Assembly: GCF_001720485.1 (NCBI RefSeq)
Contig: NZ_CP017114.1
Location: 1,178,001-1,242,000, forward strand
DNA from: Cobetia marina
GTDB lineage: Bacteria; Pseudomonadota; Gammaproteobacteria; Pseudomonadales; Halomonadaceae
Reading direction: 5' to 3'
Length of the DNA: 64,000 nucleotides
A program made the translations under genes and the position numbers. Within the stretch, counting starts at the first letter, position 1, and every line of letters begins with the position of its first letter. Positions 16,896 to 25,657 of this stretch are shown here, piece by piece. The notes below the pieces were generated by a model. That model had not been told where the DNA came from. It ran no database searches and saw nothing but the letters and a program-made list of their open reading frames with translations.

Positions 16896-17311
16896 GACGG
16901 AGAATTTCTTTGACCGATGGATTCGGCGCCCGGGATCCGGTCCGGGCGAAACGGGCGCCTATCCTACTCTTCCCGCGGTGTTGATGCCACCAGGACGCTT
17001 TGAGGCCACCAGGACACTTTGAGGCCATCAGGACATCCTGGATGGCCGGGAGTCGCATGCCGCATTGGCTCAGGAAAAGCGTCGAGACATCGCAAGCGTT
17101 GATGGGGCGAGAAAATAGCCTTGGTACCTGCCCCATGCCCTGACATAGACTCAGTGTATTAGCGAAAGATTGCAGTAATGGTGAAAGTGCAGGACATGCC
17201 GTTGAAGTGAGACACGGCATGTGAAGGACCGGAGGTGAGCTCGATGGCGGTAACGGTTGCACCGTCAGCGGGCGGGATTGCAAGACCCTTATTCATTGTG
17301 ACTGCAGTGGG
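16896..17311. other. Divergent intergenic region between queC and the EAL-domain gene
   Basis: No gene is visible. It contains a 19-bp tandem duplication (16987-17041), an inverted repeat ACATGCCGT-N11-ACGGCATGT (17194-17222) and a small hairpin ACGGT-TGC-ACCGT near 17251-17263. The hairpins lie in the probable leader of the EAL gene. I looked for a cyclic-di-GMP riboswitch and did not recognise one. Confidence 0.6.
16987..17041. repeat. 19-bp tandem duplication with a partial third copy
   Basis: CCACCAGGACGCTTTGAGG (16987-17005) is followed by a copy with one change (17006-17024). A partial third copy, CCATCAGGACATCCTGG, occupies 17025-17041. Confidence 0.9.
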
Positions 17312-19042
17312 GTGAGCGTGCCTCTCGATATTCTGATCAAGTTGTTATCCTCCATCGAAGAGCCGCTGTGGATCTTCGACCGCTTCGGCCAGCTCGCCTG
17401 GAGCTCACCCCGTGCCCGTCAGGCAGAACACCAGCCTGAACTGCCGAGAACCCTGTCGCATCTGCCGGAGCCCTGTGGGCTCAGCGGCCAGCCGGGGATG
17501 TGGATGATGGGGATCGACGGGGAGCTGGGCCACTGGCTGCTGGTGCAGCAGGCCAATCTTCCCTGGCGAATGGCGGTGTTCGATGAAGAACGACTCGTCG
17601 CCTATACCTGTGGCTGGAAGGAGCTGTTCGGTGAGGCGCGTCCGCGGCTTGAACCGGTCAGTGAGCGCCGCGTGCGCCTCAAGGCGCCGTTCTCGGGTCT
17701 GGCCGAAGCGCGCGCTGCCGGACTGGACGACAAGGTGCTGATCGCGCTGCGTCGACTGCAGCCGATCAACCTGCTGTCGCGTGATCGCTTCAATGCCCAG
17801 GTGGACGAGCTGCTGTCCGGTGAGGCGGTCGATGGCGGCATCATCTATCTCTCGCTGACCCATCTGGAGATCATCAACTCGGCGCATGGCGCGGAGCGTA
17901 TCGACCCGCTGCTGGAGCGCGTGGCGGAAGCGATGTCGTTGCAATACCGCGATGCACTGGTCTGTCGTCCGCTGGGCAATGCCTTCGCGCTGTTCTTCAC
18001 CGGCGATGAAGTCGCCCTGATCGCGCGGGCCAGCGAGCTGTGCGAGCAGCTGGTCACGCTGATGCGCCTGGATGGCAAGTCCTTGCCCGTCACCGCGCGG
18101 GTGGGCATCAGCCTGGCGCCTCAGCACGCGCGTCGCGCGCATCGGCTGCTGCACCTGGCTGAACTGGCCATGCTGCATGGCGAGCAGGACGATATCGATG
18201 TCTGCGGGGCCTGGCATGTCTTCTCGCCCGGTGCCCACATGCGTCACCTCAACGATTACCGGCTGACCAGTGACCTGCGCGAGCATCTCGAAGAGCTCGA
18301 TCTTGCCTTCCAGCCCCAGTTCGATCTGGTCAGTGGTCAGGCGGTCGGCGTGGAGGTGCTGGTGCGCTGGGACCATCCGGAGCTCGGGACCATCGGGCCT
18401 GGGCGCTTCATTCCGCTGGCGGAGCAGTACGGCTTGATCGGTACCGTCGGGGCTCGTGTGATGGATGCTGCTCTCAAGGCGACGCGGGATCTGGTGACCC
18501 CGGACGGCAAGCCGCTGTCGGTGGCGATCAACGTCTCGGCCCAGGAATTTCGTGACCCCGGCTTTCCCGAGCGAGTCTCACAGGCGCTCGCCTTGCACGA
18601 CTTCGCCCCCGAGCGGCTGGAGCTGGAAATCACCGAGTCCTCACGGGTGCCGGATCTGGATCGCGTCGTCGAGCGCTTGACCGGTCTGATCGACCGAGGT
18701 GTCAGGCTTGCCATCGATGACTTCGGGACCGGCTTTGCCTCGCTGCTCTATGTCCGGGATCTACGCGCCTGTCGCCTCAAGGTGGACCAGCAGTTCGTCC
18801 GCAGCCTGGATCATGATGCGCGTGACCGCGCCATCGTCTCGCATGCCATCTCGTTGGCCGATAGCCTCGGCATGGAAGTGCTGGCCGAGGGCGTCGAGAC
18901 GGTGGAGCAGGAACGCCTGCTGGTGGAGATGGGTTGCCATCTGGTGCAGGGCTTCCGTTACGCGCGGCCCAAGCGCCTGCCGGAGCTCAAGCAGTGGCTT
19001 GGCAACAAGCCCTGCATTCGCCCCTGTCCCGGGGCCGCCTGA
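17312..19042 (+). CDS. Cyclic-di-GMP phosphodiesterase with degenerate GGDEF and intact EAL domain
   Basis: The 576-residue soluble protein has an N-terminal PAS-like region (IEEPLWIFDRFGQLAWSS), a GGDEF-like domain from about 170 to 300 and an EAL domain from about 320 to 560. The GGDEF motif is replaced by LGNAF, so cyclase activity is unlikely and the domain is probably regulatory. The EAL domain keeps the catalytic set: EVLVRW near 348, INVSAQEF, ELEITES, DDFGTGF near 470, LKVDQQF, AEGVET and QGFRYARP, so it should hydrolyse cyclic-di-GMP. Translation starts at GTG 17312 or GTG 17318; both lie in GGGGTGAGCGTG, where neither ribosome binding site is strong. A bidirectional terminator follows. 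Confidence 0.88.
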   Translation: MSVPLDILIKLLSSIEEPLWIFDRFGQLAWSSPRARQAEHQPELPRTLSHLPEPCGLSGQPGMWMMGIDGELGHWLLVQQANLPWRMAVFDEERLVAYTCGWKELFGEARPRLEPVSERRVRLKAPFSGLAEARAAGLDDKVLIALRRLQPINLLSRDRFNAQVDELLSGEAVDGGIIYLSLTHLEIINSAHGAERIDPLLERVAEAMSLQYRDALVCRPLGNAFALFFTGDEVALIARASELCEQLVTLMRLDGKSLPVTARVGISLAPQHARRAHRLLHLAELAMLHGEQDDIDVCGAWHVFSPGAHMRHLNDYRLTSDLREHLEELDLAFQPQFDLVSGQAVGVEVLVRWDHPELGTIGPGRFIPLAEQYGLIGTVGARVMDAALKATRDLVTPDGKPLSVAINVSAQEFRDPGFPERVSQALALHDFAPERLELEITESSRVPDLDRVVERLTGLIDRGVRLAIDDFGTGFASLLYVRDLRACRLKVDQQFVRSLDHDARDRAIVSHAISLADSLGMEVLAEGVETVEQERLLVEMGCHLVQGFRYARPKRLPELKQWLGNKPCIRPCPGAA

Positions 19043-19073
19043 GCTGACGGGTGCAAGCCCTGTCTGGCACAGG

Positions 19074-19120
19074 AAACGAAAACGCCCGTCATGCAGTCGC
19101 ATGACGGGCGTTTTCGTTTT
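19074..19120. terminator. Bidirectional intrinsic terminator
   Basis: A perfect 21-bp stem with loop AGTC carries A-rich and T-rich ends on the two sides. It serves both the EAL gene and the convergent LysR gene that ends at 19174. Confidence 0.9.
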
Positions 19121-19173
19121 ACCTTCGGTGCTTCATGCAGCAGAAGCGGGCGCCAGACAGGCAAGTGACGCGC

Positions 19174-20133
19174 TCAGCTGCAGGTCTTGCCGTAGCCGTA
19201 CATGTTCTCGAAGCCCGGAATGCGCTGCTCCCACACCGGCGGAGTCCCGACGACTTCCTGCAGGCAATCACTGAAGCGACGCGTCTTCTGGGGAAGATAC
19301 TGGCGATGCGGGTAGACCAGATGGATGGATGGCAGCGGCTTCATCGGCACGTCGGTAAGTAGCGGGACCAGCTCGCCATTCAGTACCTCATCCTTGATGT
19401 TGATGGCGGAGATCATGCCATAGCAGGCACCGGACTTGATGGCTCCGATCAGCACGTCGGCATCATTGACCTTGAGGCGAGAATCCAGCGCCACCTTTTC
19501 CTCGACGCCACTTTCACTGCACACCCGCAGGCGGTCGAGAATGAAGCCATCCCGTGAATAGACGGCCGCCGGCAGCCCCGAGAGGTCCGCGGGGGTCTTC
19601 GGCATGCCGTGGCGTTCGATGAAGGCAGGCGATGCGCAGATCAGATGGCGATGCGCGGCCAGGGGACGCGCGATCAGGTTGGAGTCTTCCAGTTCCGACA
19701 TGCGGATGGCGAGATCATAGCCGCCACCGATCAGGTCGGTCAGGTGGTCTTCCAGACGGACTTCCACCTGGGTGTCCGGATAGCGCTCCATGTAGAGGCG
19801 CACCGCCTGAGCCACATAGGTGCGACCGAAGTGGCTGGGGCTGGTGATCTTGAGCACCCCTCGTGGCCCATCCTGGTAGGCGCCCGCGACATCATCGGTA
19901 TCTTCCAGCACTTCGCGCAGGCGCAAGGCATGCTGATGGATCTCGCGGCCGGCATCGGTCAGGGCCAGCGAGCGGGTCGAGCGATTGAAGAGACGAATCT
20001 GCAACTCTTCTTCCAGACGACTGATCTGCTTGGAAACCACCGAGCGGTTGACCTGACGATGATCGGCTGCCTTGGAGAAGCTCTGTGCTTCCACGACATC
20101 CAGAAACAGCAACAAGCGGGATGCTTTATCCAC
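19174..20133 (-). CDS. LysR-family transcriptional regulator
   Basis: The 319-residue protein has a LysR helix-turn-helix at residues 4-60 (DKASRLLLFLDVVEAQSFSKAADHRQVNRSVVSKQISRLEEELQIRLFNRSTRSLALTDAG) and a substrate-binding domain of the CrgA/DmlR-like type (GVLKITSPSHFGRTYVAQAV, YDLAIRMSELEDSNLIARPL). It is divergent from a MATE efflux gene with 373 bases between. Regulation of that pump is a reasonable guess, but no specific effector can be inferred. Confidence 0.88.
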   Translation of the reverse strand: MDKASRLLLFLDVVEAQSFSKAADHRQVNRSVVSKQISRLEEELQIRLFNRSTRSLALTDAGREIHQHALRLREVLEDTDDVAGAYQDGPRGVLKITSPSHFGRTYVAQAVRLYMERYPDTQVEVRLEDHLTDLIGGGYDLAIRMSELEDSNLIARPLAAHRHLICASPAFIERHGMPKTPADLSGLPAAVYSRDGFILDRLRVCSESGVEEKVALDSRLKVNDADVLIGAIKSGACYGMISAINIKDEVLNGELVPLLTDVPMKPLPSIHLVYPHRQYLPQKTRRFSDCLQEVVGTPPVWEQRIPGFENMYGYGKTCS

Positions 20134-20506
20134 GGTATGACCTCTCGTGATGCAACAGGAAAAGGCTCACGCAGCCGTCCTGCTCTTCAGGGTTGCGGCG
20201 CGCTTCAGCAGACAGGGACGCCGCCCGCAGATGGCAGGACAATCGGTAGGGACAGACCGGTCGCCCAGCGGGTCAGCATCGTCAACAGGCGAAGCTTAGC
20301 ACGGCCAATGTTTCCGCTAATACTACGCATCAACGGATTTTCTCGCCTTCGTGTTGCCGTTACTGCATCAAAGACATGTCTGGCTGGCGGTATCTGCCTG
20401 ACGGAGGAATCCCTAGAATCAACGTTCAAGCGCTGTCGTCGCGTAGCTCAAGCGCCCTCGTTCTCTTCTTCAGACCAGCGATGCCTGGCATCCTGGGAGT
20501 GATTGC
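20134..20506. other. Divergent intergenic region between LysR and MATE genes
   Basis: No gene is seen. It should contain both promoters and any LysR operator, but I found no convincing -35/-10 pair or strong inverted repeat. A 10-base segment, CTCAAGCGC or similar, recurs near 20427 and 20448. Confidence 0.5.
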
Positions 20507-21901
20507 ATGTCTTCGACTCGTACTTCTTCGACATCCTCGCCTTCATCCTGTCCGAGTACCGGCGAGCTGATGTCCCGTCTCTGGCGTTCCACACTGCCGA
20601 TGACCATCGGCATCATGGGATTGCTGGGCTTCAATCTGGTGGATGCCGCCTTCGTGTCGCGCCTGGGAACTGCGCCACTGGCGGCTCAGTCCTTCACCTT
20701 CCCGCTGACCTTCCTGATCATCGGGGTCCAGGTCGGCATGGGCATCGCCATTGCCGCCATCGTGTCACGCACGCTGGGGGCAGGGGAGGATGCTCGTGCC
20801 CGGCGGCTCGGCAGTGTGGTGGTGCTGGTCTCCGGCGGATTGCTGGCACTGTTGATGGTAGGACTATGGCTGATACGTGCGCCGGCCTTCCATCTGCTGG
20901 GCGCCAATGATCAGGAGCTCTCGCTGATCGAGCAGTACTGGGGCCCCTGGCTGGTGGCCAGCTGGGTGGGCGCCATGGCCTATGTGCTCTACAGCCTGTT
21001 TCGTGCCCACGGCAACACGCGGCTGCCCGGCGTGATGATGCTGGTGACCAGTCTGCTCAATCTAGCACTGGACCCTCTGCTGATCTTCGGTCTCGGCCCC
21101 GTGCCGGGGTTCGGATTGGCGGGGGCTGCCTGGGCGACGCTGATCGCCTTCGTGATCGGCCTGATGGTGACGACCTTCAAGCTGTTGCAGGAAGAGTGGA
21201 TCGCGGTGCAGGGGTTGGTTCAAGAATGGCGGGACTCCTGGCGTCAGCTGGCGGGGATCGCGGCACCGGCCATCCTTTCGCAGATGATGCCGGCCGTGTC
21301 CGCCATGCTGGTCACGGCCATCGTGGCGACGCTGGGTCAGACCCAGGTGGCCGCCTGGGGGATCGCCTGCCGGCTCGAGACCTTTTCCTTGATCGTGGTG
21401 CTGGCACTCACCATGTCATTGCCCCCCTGGTTGGGACGGTGCTACGGCGCAGGTCGCTGGCAGGAAGTGCGCCGACTGATGAATCTGGTCGCCAGGATCG
21501 TGATCATCTGGCAGCTGGTGCTGGGCGTGGTGGTAGCGCTCCTCGCCGTCCCCTTGTCCCGGTTGCTGGTCGGCAATGAGGAGGTCGGCGCGGCGCTGGT
21601 CCTGCTGATCCCCTGGATGCTGCCAAGCTATGCCTTCCTGGGAATCTGCATGCTAGTGGTCTCGGCCGCCAATGCGCTGGGTTGGCCGCTACGGGCCACG
21701 CTCCTGTCCTTCCTGCGTCTCTTCGTGTGCTTCCTGCCAGCCGTCTGGCTGGGCGCTGAGCTCGATGGTCTGCGCGGCGTCGCGATCGGGGCGGCCATCG
21801 GCAATCTGCTGGCCGGTATCGTGGCCTGGCGTCTCTATCGTCAGGCGATCGGTGGGCTGGGCAAGCCCTCCCGAGGGCCTGTCGAGAGCGCCACCGCGTG
21901 A
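20507..21901 (+). CDS. MATE-family multidrug efflux transporter
   Basis: MATE proteins export cationic drugs and dyes across the inner membrane in exchange for Na+ or H+. The 464-residue product has the usual length and about twelve membrane segments in two halves. The family pattern STLPMTIGIMGLLGFNLVDAAFVSRLGTAPLAAQSFTFPLT opens the first half, and a related IAAPAILSQMMPAVSAMLVTAIVATLGQTQVAAWGIACRLETF opens the second. The N-terminus is Ser/Thr-rich. GGGAGTG precedes the ATG. It is divergent from a LysR regulator and followed by a terminator, so it is probably monocistronic. The substrate is unknown. Confidence 0.92.
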   Translation: MSSTRTSSTSSPSSCPSTGELMSRLWRSTLPMTIGIMGLLGFNLVDAAFVSRLGTAPLAAQSFTFPLTFLIIGVQVGMGIAIAAIVSRTLGAGEDARARRLGSVVVLVSGGLLALLMVGLWLIRAPAFHLLGANDQELSLIEQYWGPWLVASWVGAMAYVLYSLFRAHGNTRLPGVMMLVTSLLNLALDPLLIFGLGPVPGFGLAGAAWATLIAFVIGLMVTTFKLLQEEWIAVQGLVQEWRDSWRQLAGIAAPAILSQMMPAVSAMLVTAIVATLGQTQVAAWGIACRLETFSLIVVLALTMSLPPWLGRCYGAGRWQEVRRLMNLVARIVIIWQLVLGVVVALLAVPLSRLLVGNEEVGAALVLLIPWMLPSYAFLGICMLVVSAANALGWPLRATLLSFLRLFVCFLPAVWLGAELDGLRGVAIGAAIGNLLAGIVAWRLYRQAIGGLGKPSRGPVESATA

Positions 21902-22223
21902 TGCCGATGAGGGGGTGTTCGAGAGGGTGAGACTGCCAGGACGAGTCCTTGACGTAGCGCAAAAGCGGCCATTCTAAAAATGGCCGCTTTTTTGTGCGTA
22001 ATTGCTGGCAGGTTGGCAAAATTAGCTATCAATCATCTGTATTGGAGGCCAATAACAGAATATTCGTGACGGATTTCACTCTTATACTGGGGTAATTGAG
22101 GTCAAGCCACTGAAGGCGGCGCTGCTGCTCGGGGCTGGATCAAGCGATACGTTTCGTGCGCGGCGCACGGAACCCCCCTTTCTTCCACCGCCGAGCGCGG
22201 TTGCAGTCACGGAGTAGAACAAC
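21902..22223. other. Intergenic region before dadA
   Basis: It holds the terminator of the MATE gene and then an AT-rich stretch with the inverted repeat ATTGG-AGG-CCAAT (22041-22053) and a possible -10 TATACT (22083-22088), 136 bases before dadA. No good -35 accompanies it, which would fit an activator-dependent promoter. dadA in enterics is controlled by Lrp. Confidence 0.5.
21961..21993 (+). terminator. Intrinsic terminator after the MATE gene
   Basis: A perfect 13-bp stem (AAAAGCGGCCATT with its complement) with a 5-base loop is followed by T residues, 60 bases after the stop. Confidence 0.9.
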
Positions 22224-23483
22224 ATGAAGATTCTTGTGCTCGGAAGCGGTGTCGTCGGCGTGACCAGTGCCTACTATCTGGCGCGTCAGGGCCATGAGGT
22301 CACGGTCGTGGATCGTCAGGCCAGTCCGGCGATGGAAACCAGCTACGGCAATGCCGGCCAGGTGTCCTTCGGTTTTTCCTCTCCCTGGGCGGCACCGGGC
22401 ATTCCGCAGAAAGCCGTCAAGTGGATGTTCCAGGAGCACGCGCCTCTCAAGATCCAGCCGCGCATGGACCCCCAGATGGCCAAGTTCATGGTCAAGATGT
22501 TCGCCAACTGCAATGCGGACCGTTATGCCGTGAACAAGGAGCGCATGGTTCGCGTCGCGGAATACAGTCGTCTGTGCATCAATTCGTTGCGTGAAGAGAC
22601 AGGGCTGCGCTACGAGGACCGTCAGAAGGGCCTGCTGCAGCTGTTCCGCAACGAGGCCCAGGTCGAGGCCGTGCAGAAGGACATGAAGGTACTGGCCGGA
22701 TGTGGCGTGCGTCACCAGCTGCTGGATGCCGAGGCCTGCGCCACCGTCGAGCCGGCCCTGGCGCGCGTACCGGGCAAGTTCATCGCCGGGTTGCACCTGC
22801 CGGACGATCAGACCGGTGATTGCCATCTGTTCACCAACCGGCTGGCGGATTACTGCCGTGACACCCTGGGCGTCACGTTCGTCTTCAATACCACGATCCA
22901 GCGCATCCAGCGTACTGGTAGCCGGATCGAGAAGGTGATCACCGACCGCGGCGAGATGAGCGCCGACAGTTATGTGATGTGCCTGGGCAGCTACTCGCCC
23001 TTCCTGGCACGTGATCTGGATCTGGATCTGCCGATCTACCCGGTCAAGGGCTACAGCCTGACCGTGCCGATCATCAATGCCGATGCCGCGCCGCAGTCCA
23101 CGGTGATGGACGAGACCTTCAAGGTCGCGCTGACGCGCTTCGATGATCGCATCCGCGTGGGCGGTACGGCGGAGCTTGCGTCCTTCGACCTGTCCCTGCT
23201 CGAGAAGCGCCGTGCGACCATCAACATGGTGGTGCGTGATGTCTTCCCGGAAGCGGGCGACTATGCCAAGGCGGAATTCTGGGCCGGCCTGCGTCCGATG
23301 ACCCCGGATTCCACGCCGATCATCGGTGGCACCAAGTATGACAACCTGTGGCTGAACACCGGACACGGCACGCTCGGCTGGACCATGAGCTGTGGCAGCG
23401 CCAGCCTGCTGGCGGACCTGGTCGGCGGGCGTACGCCCGGCATCGACCCGAACGGGCTGAACCTCGGTCGTTACGCTGCCTGA
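22224..23483 (+). CDS. dadA: D-amino acid dehydrogenase DadA
   Basis: DadA is a membrane-associated FAD enzyme that oxidatively deaminates D-amino acids, chiefly D-alanine, passing electrons to the quinone pool. The 419-residue protein starts with the FAD-binding GxGxxG motif ILVLGSGVVGVTSAYYLARQGHEVTVVDRQ. It continues with the DadA signature ETSYGNAGQVSFGFSSPWAAPGIPQKA, PIYPVKGYSLTVPI, and the C-terminal FAD contact GLRPMTPDSTPIIGGTKYDNLWLNTGHGTLGWTMSCGSA. ridA follows, a coupling that makes sense because the 2-imino acid product of DadA is a RidA substrate. No alanine racemase gene (dadX) is adjacent. Confidence 0.95.
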   Translation: MKILVLGSGVVGVTSAYYLARQGHEVTVVDRQASPAMETSYGNAGQVSFGFSSPWAAPGIPQKAVKWMFQEHAPLKIQPRMDPQMAKFMVKMFANCNADRYAVNKERMVRVAEYSRLCINSLREETGLRYEDRQKGLLQLFRNEAQVEAVQKDMKVLAGCGVRHQLLDAEACATVEPALARVPGKFIAGLHLPDDQTGDCHLFTNRLADYCRDTLGVTFVFNTTIQRIQRTGSRIEKVITDRGEMSADSYVMCLGSYSPFLARDLDLDLPIYPVKGYSLTVPIINADAAPQSTVMDETFKVALTRFDDRIRVGGTAELASFDLSLLEKRRATINMVVRDVFPEAGDYAKAEFWAGLRPMTPDSTPIIGGTKYDNLWLNTGHGTLGWTMSCGSASLLADLVGGRTPGIDPNGLNLGRYAA

Positions 23484-23643
23484 ATACCATGTGCCGTCGT
23501 CAGGGTCTGCCGGTGTCGGCGGGCCCGGATCGCTCCCGTTTCTCGTCTCGTGTCATCAGGGAGTCGCTGAGCACGCTGTCTGGTGACGCGTCTCCCATAC
23601 GCTTCAAGACCTCTCTTTCACCACTCGATACAAGGAAGCCCGC

Positions 23644-24027
23644 ATGACCAAGCAGATCATCTCCACTGACGCCGCACCTGCCGCCATCGGTCCCTATTCC
23701 CAGGCGGTGCGTACCGGCAACCTGGTGTTCCTGTCCGGCCAGATCCCGCTGGACCCGGCCACCATGGACGTGGTGGAGGGCGGATTCGAGGCTCAGGCCG
23801 ATCAGGTGTTCCGCAATCTCAAGGCAGTGTGTGAAGCGGCAGGCGGTAGCCTGGATCAGCTGGTCAAGGTCAACCTGTTCCTGACCGATCTCAGCAATTT
23901 CGGCGTGGTCAACACCTTGATGGAGCAGTACTTCAGCCAGCCGTATCCGGCGCGTGCTGCCGTCGGCGTCAAGGAACTGCCCAAGGGCGTGCTGTTTGAA
24001 GCAGAAGGCGTTCTGGCACTCTCGTGA
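23644..24027 (+). CDS. ridA: RidA family enamine/imine deaminase
   Basis: RidA hydrolyses reactive 2-aminoacrylate and other enamine/imine intermediates to keto acids and ammonia. The 127-residue protein has the normal length and the signature segments [55 protein letters not shown], and [25 protein letters not shown], where the conserved Arg binds the substrate carboxylate. The ATG follows AAGGAAG. It lies 160 bases after dadA, whose imino acid products it would release as keto acids. Confidence 0.95.
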   Translation: MTKQIISTDAAPAAIGPYSQAVRTGNLVFLSGQIPLDPATMDVVEGGFEAQADQVFRNLKAVCEAAGGSLDQLVKVNLFLTDLSNFGVVNTLMEQYFSQPYPARAAVGVKELPKGVLFEAEGVLALS

Positions 24028-24043
24028 TGGCTCGCCCATTGCC

Positions 24044-24094
24044 GGTCTGAAGGAATGACTGGCCTGAACGAGTGGCCGGTCTGAACGAATGACT
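24044..24094. repeat. 17-bp tandem repeat, three copies
   Basis: GGTCTGAAGGAATGACT (24044-24060), GGCCTGAACGAGTGGCC (24061-24077) and GGTCTGAACGAATGACT (24078-24094) are consecutive copies; the first and third differ at one base. The array starts 17 bases after the ridA stop. Confidence 0.85.
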
Positions 24095-24210
24095 GGCGCA
24101 TCGATGCCTTGTCCCTCACTCCCCTCGCTGACTCATCAGCGGGGGGAGTGTCGTTTCAGGGGCATGACGTCTTGAAGGCAGGTGAAGCGTGACATTTGGC
24201 GTCAGCATGA

Positions 24211-24225
24211 TTAGCGTAAGGCTAA
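24211..24225. promoter_or_regulatory. Inverted repeat before the long LysR gene
   Basis: TTAGC-GTAAG-GCTAA is a perfect 5-bp inverted repeat with a 5-bp spacer, 64 bases before the start. Its T-N11-A arrangement suits autoregulation by a LysR protein. Confidence 0.4.
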
Positions 24226-24289
24226 ATGAGCCGGCGCCCACTGCTGACTCTCGGAGCATCGCGGACGAACCCCTTCAAGGAGCAACATC

Positions 24290-25540
24290 ATGGCGCAGTC
24301 AGACACAGGCACACGTGAACCCGGCATACGGCTGCGTCAGCTGGAAATGCTGTGGGCGGTGATCGAGTGCGGATCGATGAAGGGTGGCGCGGCGCAGCTG
24401 GGCATCAGCGTGCCGGTGGTCTCGCGGGGCTTGGCACAGCTTGAGCAGACGCTGGGCTATTCGTTGTTCCTGCGTGAAGGTGGCCGCCTGGTGCCCACGC
24501 CGGAAGCCGAACGCCTGACCCCGTCACTGGCCCGGATGTTCACCGCGCAGTCCGAACTCAGGCGACTGGCCTTCGGGCCGGGCAGTGGCAAGCGCCCGCG
24601 CCTGGTACTGGCAGTGACGCCGTCTCTGGAAGCCTTCAGCACCGGATGGCTTGAGCGCATCGCGGCCAGCGAGTCGTTGAGTGATTGGCTGCCGAGCCTT
24701 GAGGTGATGGAAGCCTCGACACATGCCGCGGCGCTGGCCGAGGGGCGGATACACATGGCCGTCACGCTGGAAGCGCCGGAGGAGCCTCAGGGCGGCAAGC
24801 GTGCCAGGACAGCGGCCGCACGCGCGCGCGAACTCAAGCAGAGTCTGCGCGCCCGGGCCCGTGAGGAGACCGTGCTGGTGGAGGGCGCCGAGGAGGGCGC
24901 CGGCATCCCTGCGGCGCAGGGCATCTCCTCAGGCATGCCGGAGCTGGGAGACGATGCCGCATTGTCGGAGGTCGGTATCACTCGCCAGGATGATCTGCTG
25001 TCCTCTCTGGACGACACGACAACGGCGGCACAGCCTCCCGTCGAGGCTGCCGACGAGCAGCGCGACGCTGCAGGCCAGACTGTGCTCAAGCTGCCGCTGA
25101 TATTGCTGTGGCCTTCGTGCTGGCCTCTGCTCGACAAGCCGCTGACGGTGGAACGCCTCAATGAGCGGCCGTTCGTGGAGCTGCCGGAAAGCAGCAGTCA
25201 GGGGCGGCTGGTCCGTGGACTGCTCAAGCGAGAGCGTGTGACGCCGGCGAGTCTGGTGGAGGTGGCCACGCCTGCCAGCGCCGGGCGTCTGGCGCGCTCA
25301 GGCAGTGCTGCCACCATCATCGATGCCCTGTCGGCGCATCAGGTACTCGAGGACGCCGGAGGCGACCTGATCGGCATGCCGCTCTCGATGCGCAGCGAGC
25401 GCTATCTGGCGCTCAAGTGGCAGTGGCAGGCAACGCAGGACGATGAACCGCTGCATGAGGTGCAGGCCTTGCTGGTCAGCCTGCTGGAAGAGGCGGTGGC
25501 GGCGAGTCTCGCGACGCTGCCTGTCGAGCGCGAGGAATGA
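24290..25540 (+). CDS. LysR-family regulator with a roughly 100-residue insertion in the effector domain
   Basis: The 416-residue protein has an N-terminal LysR helix-turn-helix at residues 14-72 (IRLRQLEMLWAVIECGSMKGGAAQLGISVPVVSRGLAQLEQTLGYSLFLREGGRLVPT). The effector domain starts normally (KRPRLVLAVTPSLEAFSTGW, EGRIHMAVTL to residue 160) and resumes at about 265 (LKLPLILLWPSCWPLLDKPL). Residues 162-264 are an Arg/Ala-rich stretch followed by an acidic, Gly/Ser/Thr-rich low-complexity linker not found in ordinary LysR proteins of about 300 residues. The open frame and codon use stay normal through the insert, so it is not an obvious frameshift. AAGGAG precedes the ATG. Its target is unknown. 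Confidence 0.8.
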   Translation: MAQSDTGTREPGIRLRQLEMLWAVIECGSMKGGAAQLGISVPVVSRGLAQLEQTLGYSLFLREGGRLVPTPEAERLTPSLARMFTAQSELRRLAFGPGSGKRPRLVLAVTPSLEAFSTGWLERIAASESLSDWLPSLEVMEASTHAAALAEGRIHMAVTLEAPEEPQGGKRARTAAARARELKQSLRARAREETVLVEGAEEGAGIPAAQGISSGMPELGDDAALSEVGITRQDDLLSSLDDTTTAAQPPVEAADEQRDAAGQTVLKLPLILLWPSCWPLLDKPLTVERLNERPFVELPESSSQGRLVRGLLKRERVTPASLVEVATPASAGRLARSGSAATIIDALSAHQVLEDAGGDLIGMPLSMRSERYLALKWQWQATQDDEPLHEVQALLVSLLEEAVAASLATLPVEREE

Positions 25541-25601
25541 CGGTCGGGGTGACAGCGAAGGCTGCCGACTGAGGGCGCCTGACAATGTCTCGCCCCCAGC
25601 A

Positions 25602-25635
25602 ATGAAAAACCCGCCAATCGGCGGGTTTTTCATCT
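25602..25635. terminator. Bidirectional intrinsic terminator between LysR and phhC
   Basis: A perfect 14-bp stem (ATGAAAAACCCGCC with its complement), with A and T tracts on the two flanks of the GC core, lies between two convergent genes. Confidence 0.9.
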
Positions 25636-25657
25636 TTCACGAAGCGTTCGGTCAGGC

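Noticed and set aside
16896..17000. preQ1 riboswitch upstream of queC
   Set aside because: No short pseudoknot-type aptamer with an A-rich tail could be recognised; the region instead holds a 19-bp tandem duplication.
17160..17311. Cyclic-di-GMP riboswitch before the EAL gene
   Set aside because: The conserved core sequences of known class I and II aptamers could not be recognised.
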